Assembly (NCBI GenBank): GCA_031213475.1
Contig: JARUPZ010000025.1
Coordinates: 4,322,532 to 4,386,531, forward strand
Reading direction: 5' to 3'
Source of the DNA: Nereocystis luetkeana
Lineage: Eukaryota > Sar > Phaeophyceae > Laminariales > Laminariaceae
Length of the DNA stretch: 64,000 nt
Shown: one piece after another, positions 61,301 to 64,000 of the stretch
Position numbering within the stretch: position 1 is the first letter of the stretch
How the letters are laid out: every line of letters starts with the position of its first letter
Notes under the pieces: generated by a model
Told to the model about the DNA's origin: nothing
The model's input: only the letters and a program-made list of their open reading frames with translations
The model's database searches: none
Made by a program: the position numbers and the translations under genes

Positions 61301-63985
61301 TGGCTCAACATCCAGGTTCGCGCACAAAGGACACGAAACGTCACGATCGAACGAGAAAAAAGCGGCGCAGTTTGTCGGTGACGAGCGATATAGGTGTTCC
61401 CACGGGAAGGGTTGCGGAATAAACGTTTTCTCTCCGATGTATACTGTTGATGTTTCGTGAAAGCACCTGATATATTTCCGAACTGGTTCACACCTTCCGC
61501 TTGTGTTTCGGCTCCGCAGAATGGCGCCAATCCATCCGTGACAGCGGAGGTGGACCCCGTGAAGCGCTATGTCCGCAACTCCCGCGACCTGTCCAGGCTG
61601 GTGGAGAGCGACACCATTTTCACGTGAGAGTACGATCGACTGTTTCATGCAATTGGTGTTCCCATCATGTTGCAGAAGTATCTGATAGTCAGGGAATATA
61701 TTCGGAGTGAAACGGTGGATCACATATCATGCGCTTGGTCGCCCTTGTAAACCTGAGATTGTCGCATACAATCTTATCGTACCCAGTGTCTGTCGCGTGT
61801 GATTCGGCAACTACATTTGACCACCACTTGTAACACCTGTCTACATAACATAACACGCGTCAACCATGTAAACACGCCTTGCAGGGAAGCGTTCCGGGCC
61901 TCTCTAATCCTTTTCCAAGAAGTTGCCATTGACAAAAGGGGTTTCAACGGCCCCTATGCCAATAGTACACGCCAAAAAGGCTTCGTCAGCTACGGCGCGT
62001 CCCACGTCATGAGGATTCTGGGAAGTGCTGAGGTGGCTCAGAGATCTTCCTGGTACCACAAGTGGAACGTGCACATGTACGCTCGTCCGGAGGTGAGGTT
62101 TCACTACCTGAACCACCATCCGAATTATACCGGTGCTTGAGTTCAACTCCAAGTAACTCTTGATTTCGTAGCCGCTCGCGAGGTTTGCGCGCTTAACACC
62201 TTGGGACATTTGACGATGTATTTCTCCCTGCGTACGTACGTAATTCTGGTTCGTCTATCACGATAACCAGATAGCCATCCTGGCCCATACGGCGGTAGTA
62301 CGTATGGGAAAGAACGTCTGCCGGTATCTGTATATCGCAGAATGTCTCTATTCGTCTCTAAAAACACACGGCTCACGGCTCTGGTCCCGAGCGACGATGG
62401 AAGCCTGGAGCCTGCCCGTCCCTACGTACAGAAAGACCCACTCCTTTTACGAGGCATGATATCATAACGTCATCTGATCCATTTTAATCCCTGATCTTCA
62501 ATGTTGTGGACGCTTGGGAATCTGTCCTCGGAACAGGCTGTTGCCGGAACTCTTCACAACGTCCTGCTCGGCAAGCTTGACACCGAGTTCCACTCGTCGC
62601 TTCTTGACAACACGGAGTTGCTACAGAGGGTGGCGACGAGGAACGCTGAGCTCAATGCTAACAACGAGCCTACCTACATGTTGTCCCAGGTATTTACCGC
62701 TATACTATGCGAAGCGAACGTCTGATGTTCGGTACCACCGCCTGCTATGCGCGGCTGGATGTAAAGATGTAAGCGATGTGGTGCATCGACATCCTTATTA
62801 CTTGGAATATACATCCCGAACGAGCAGCATTGCAGATTTCTTCGAGATATCGTGGCCGTCTCTTTCGATGTCTCGACTAGAGGCAGGCAACTACATTCTT
62901 GCTGCATGCCAACATAAGTCATTCCACCATTGCAACAAAAGTGGGCGACTAGTATTCACAGGTAATTTCTCTGAGCGAGGTTCTCACGACAGCTCTACTA
63001 TGCCCTTGTTGGTTTTACGGTCTATATCCGACAGGCGTCGGCTAATGGTTCGCCAGCGCACCCATCCTACCCAGCTGGTCACGCCGTTCAGAACGGGGCC
63101 TTCGCAACGGTCCTCAAGGTAAGTTACCGTCCTTTATCGCTCGTGCCACCTCTTCCTTGACTTGCGTAGGATAGGTAAAGGGGACGTTTTCTGCTATTGG
63201 TTGGGGTATAAAGGGTATCAAGGGAGAGAGTGGCTATAGACCACGATTTCCCAACCGGTACGGGCCTGTAGCCCGCGTTACGACGAACTTCGCCACCTGC
63301 CAATGATTCGTTTCCGATTGCTTCACGCCCTCGCTCGTTTTGAGATGTGTTGGTGCCTCAGCCTTGGGACGCCGTCACGGATGCCCATTCCGAATTGCGC
63401 GTCGTGTATGTAACAATCGCAACCAAACGGATGCTGCAGGCTCTTGTCGGACTGGAGAGGGGCTACGGCTGCTTCAACGACCCCGTGTTCCCCGATGACG
63501 AAGGGTTGACCCTCCTGCCCTACGACGGCTGCCTGACGTACGAGGGAGAACTCAACAAAATGGCTGGAAACATCGCGCTCGGCAGGTGGGTGAAAAGGCA
63601 ATGAGCGCAGCGGGTTTGCGCGACAGCACGAGCTGTCTACAAACTACCGACTCTACATCAAGTCGTTAGAATAAAGTAGCCTCAGTACGATGTGTACGTA
63701 AGACTGCTTGATAAAAGGCGGATCGGATCTCACCATAGAAGCTGGTACACCCATCAGCAAGGAGCGTATGCCCGCGATAGGGCACAGCCTCTACCTTCGC
63801 CGACAGGGACCCTCCACCACAATGTATGGGAGGCAGTGTTTTAACGGCAGCGTGTAAACTCACAATCGTTCTTCAAAACATAATGATCCGTCTCTGCCAG
63901 GGGAATGGACGGCGTCCACTGGAGGTTTGACAGCGAGGAAGGGCTTATCCTCGGAGAAACCATCGGAGTTCGCATATTGCAGCAG
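58336..63985 (+). CDS. Vanadium-dependent haloperoxidase, locus D, intact but cut by the window end (exons 1-13 of 14)
   Basis: This is a second intact paralogue of the haloperoxidase. Exons: 58336-58437, 58889-59041, 59458-59603, 59970-60018, 60257-60350, 60643-60776, 61205-61315, 61520-61623, 61885-62092, 62537-62689, 63035-63118, 63440-63585, 63901-63985. Exons 2-13 match locus C in length and phase exactly. The visible frame is 523 codons without a stop. The last exon (about 144 nt, starting EVAELPE-like) should lie just past position 64000. Exon 1 encodes a signal peptide (MKGSVATAALLGLVTLPVARG) but is 35 codons shorter than in C. Ligands present: Lys357, Arg365, His427, Gly433, His434, Arg495, His501; Ala432 stands where Ser is usual (PAGH). 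Exon 9 matches C at 65 of 69 residues and exon 12 at 43 of 48, while introns are unalike, which suggests both copies are under selection. It is transcribed away from C. Confidence 0.92.
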
Positions 63986-64000
63986 GTGATATCACGCACA

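Noticed and set aside
61019..61723. 234-codon reverse open frame, the longest in the window
   Set aside because: It lies antisense to exons 7 and 8 of haloperoxidase D, which explain the sequence in the forward frame with correct splice sites.
1..64000. CRISPR arrays, bacterial operons, prophage
   Set aside because: No regular direct repeats with unique spacers, no dense same-strand genes and no ribosome-binding pattern; the genes present are spliced.

Overview
The window is nuclear DNA from a eukaryote, most probably a brown alga or a related stramenopile. The recognisable genes are split into many short exons with GT-AG introns of about 130-1,100 bp. Most of the sequence is non-coding and full of small inverted-repeat elements. 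The only gene family I can name with confidence is the algal vanadium-dependent haloperoxidase (bromoperoxidase/iodoperoxidase type). The lineage call is an inference from that family and from the intron-rich layout, not a measured result.

Four haloperoxidase loci are present. Locus A (+, about 6.0-14.25 kb) is a decayed copy in which exons 2-14 can still be traced. Locus B (+, 27.45-28.73 kb) is a 3' fragment with exons 12-14 only. Locus C (-, 36,219-45,077) is a complete 14-exon gene for a 605-residue secreted enzyme. Locus D (+, 58,336 to the window end) is a second intact gene whose last exon lies outside the window. C and D stand head to head, about 13 kb apart. Exon lengths and intron phases are the same across loci, so these are true gene duplicates and not retrocopies. 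The vanadate-binding residues are intact in C and D, except that the conserved Ser of the PSGH loop is Ala in both. The decayed copy A keeps Ser and appears to belong to a different subfamily.

Between these loci lie at least six families of short inverted-repeat or tRNA-derived elements. One carries internal TTAGGG arrays, one has TTAA at both ends (piggyBac-like), one has TA at both ends, one has a perfect 13-bp terminal repeat (one copy sits in an intron of gene C), one has 44-bp termini, and one is an 811-bp hAT-like element. A tRNA-derived SINE is present in two copies. There are also local tandem duplications (70 bp perfect, 165 bp, 37 bp, 31 bp) and a kilobase of degenerate GACGG-type motif.

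Region by region: 1-6 kb has no recognisable gene. 6-14 kb is locus A. 14-27 kb holds mobile elements, a CAG-rich tract and a few possible exons of unknown genes. 27-29 kb is locus B. 29-36 kb is mostly unassigned, with a doublecortin-like frame and a small membrane-protein frame. 36-45 kb is gene C. 45-58 kb is repeat-rich spacer. 58-64 kb is gene D. C and D probably make secreted enzymes that oxidise halide with hydrogen peroxide in the cell wall, as known for this family in brown algae.
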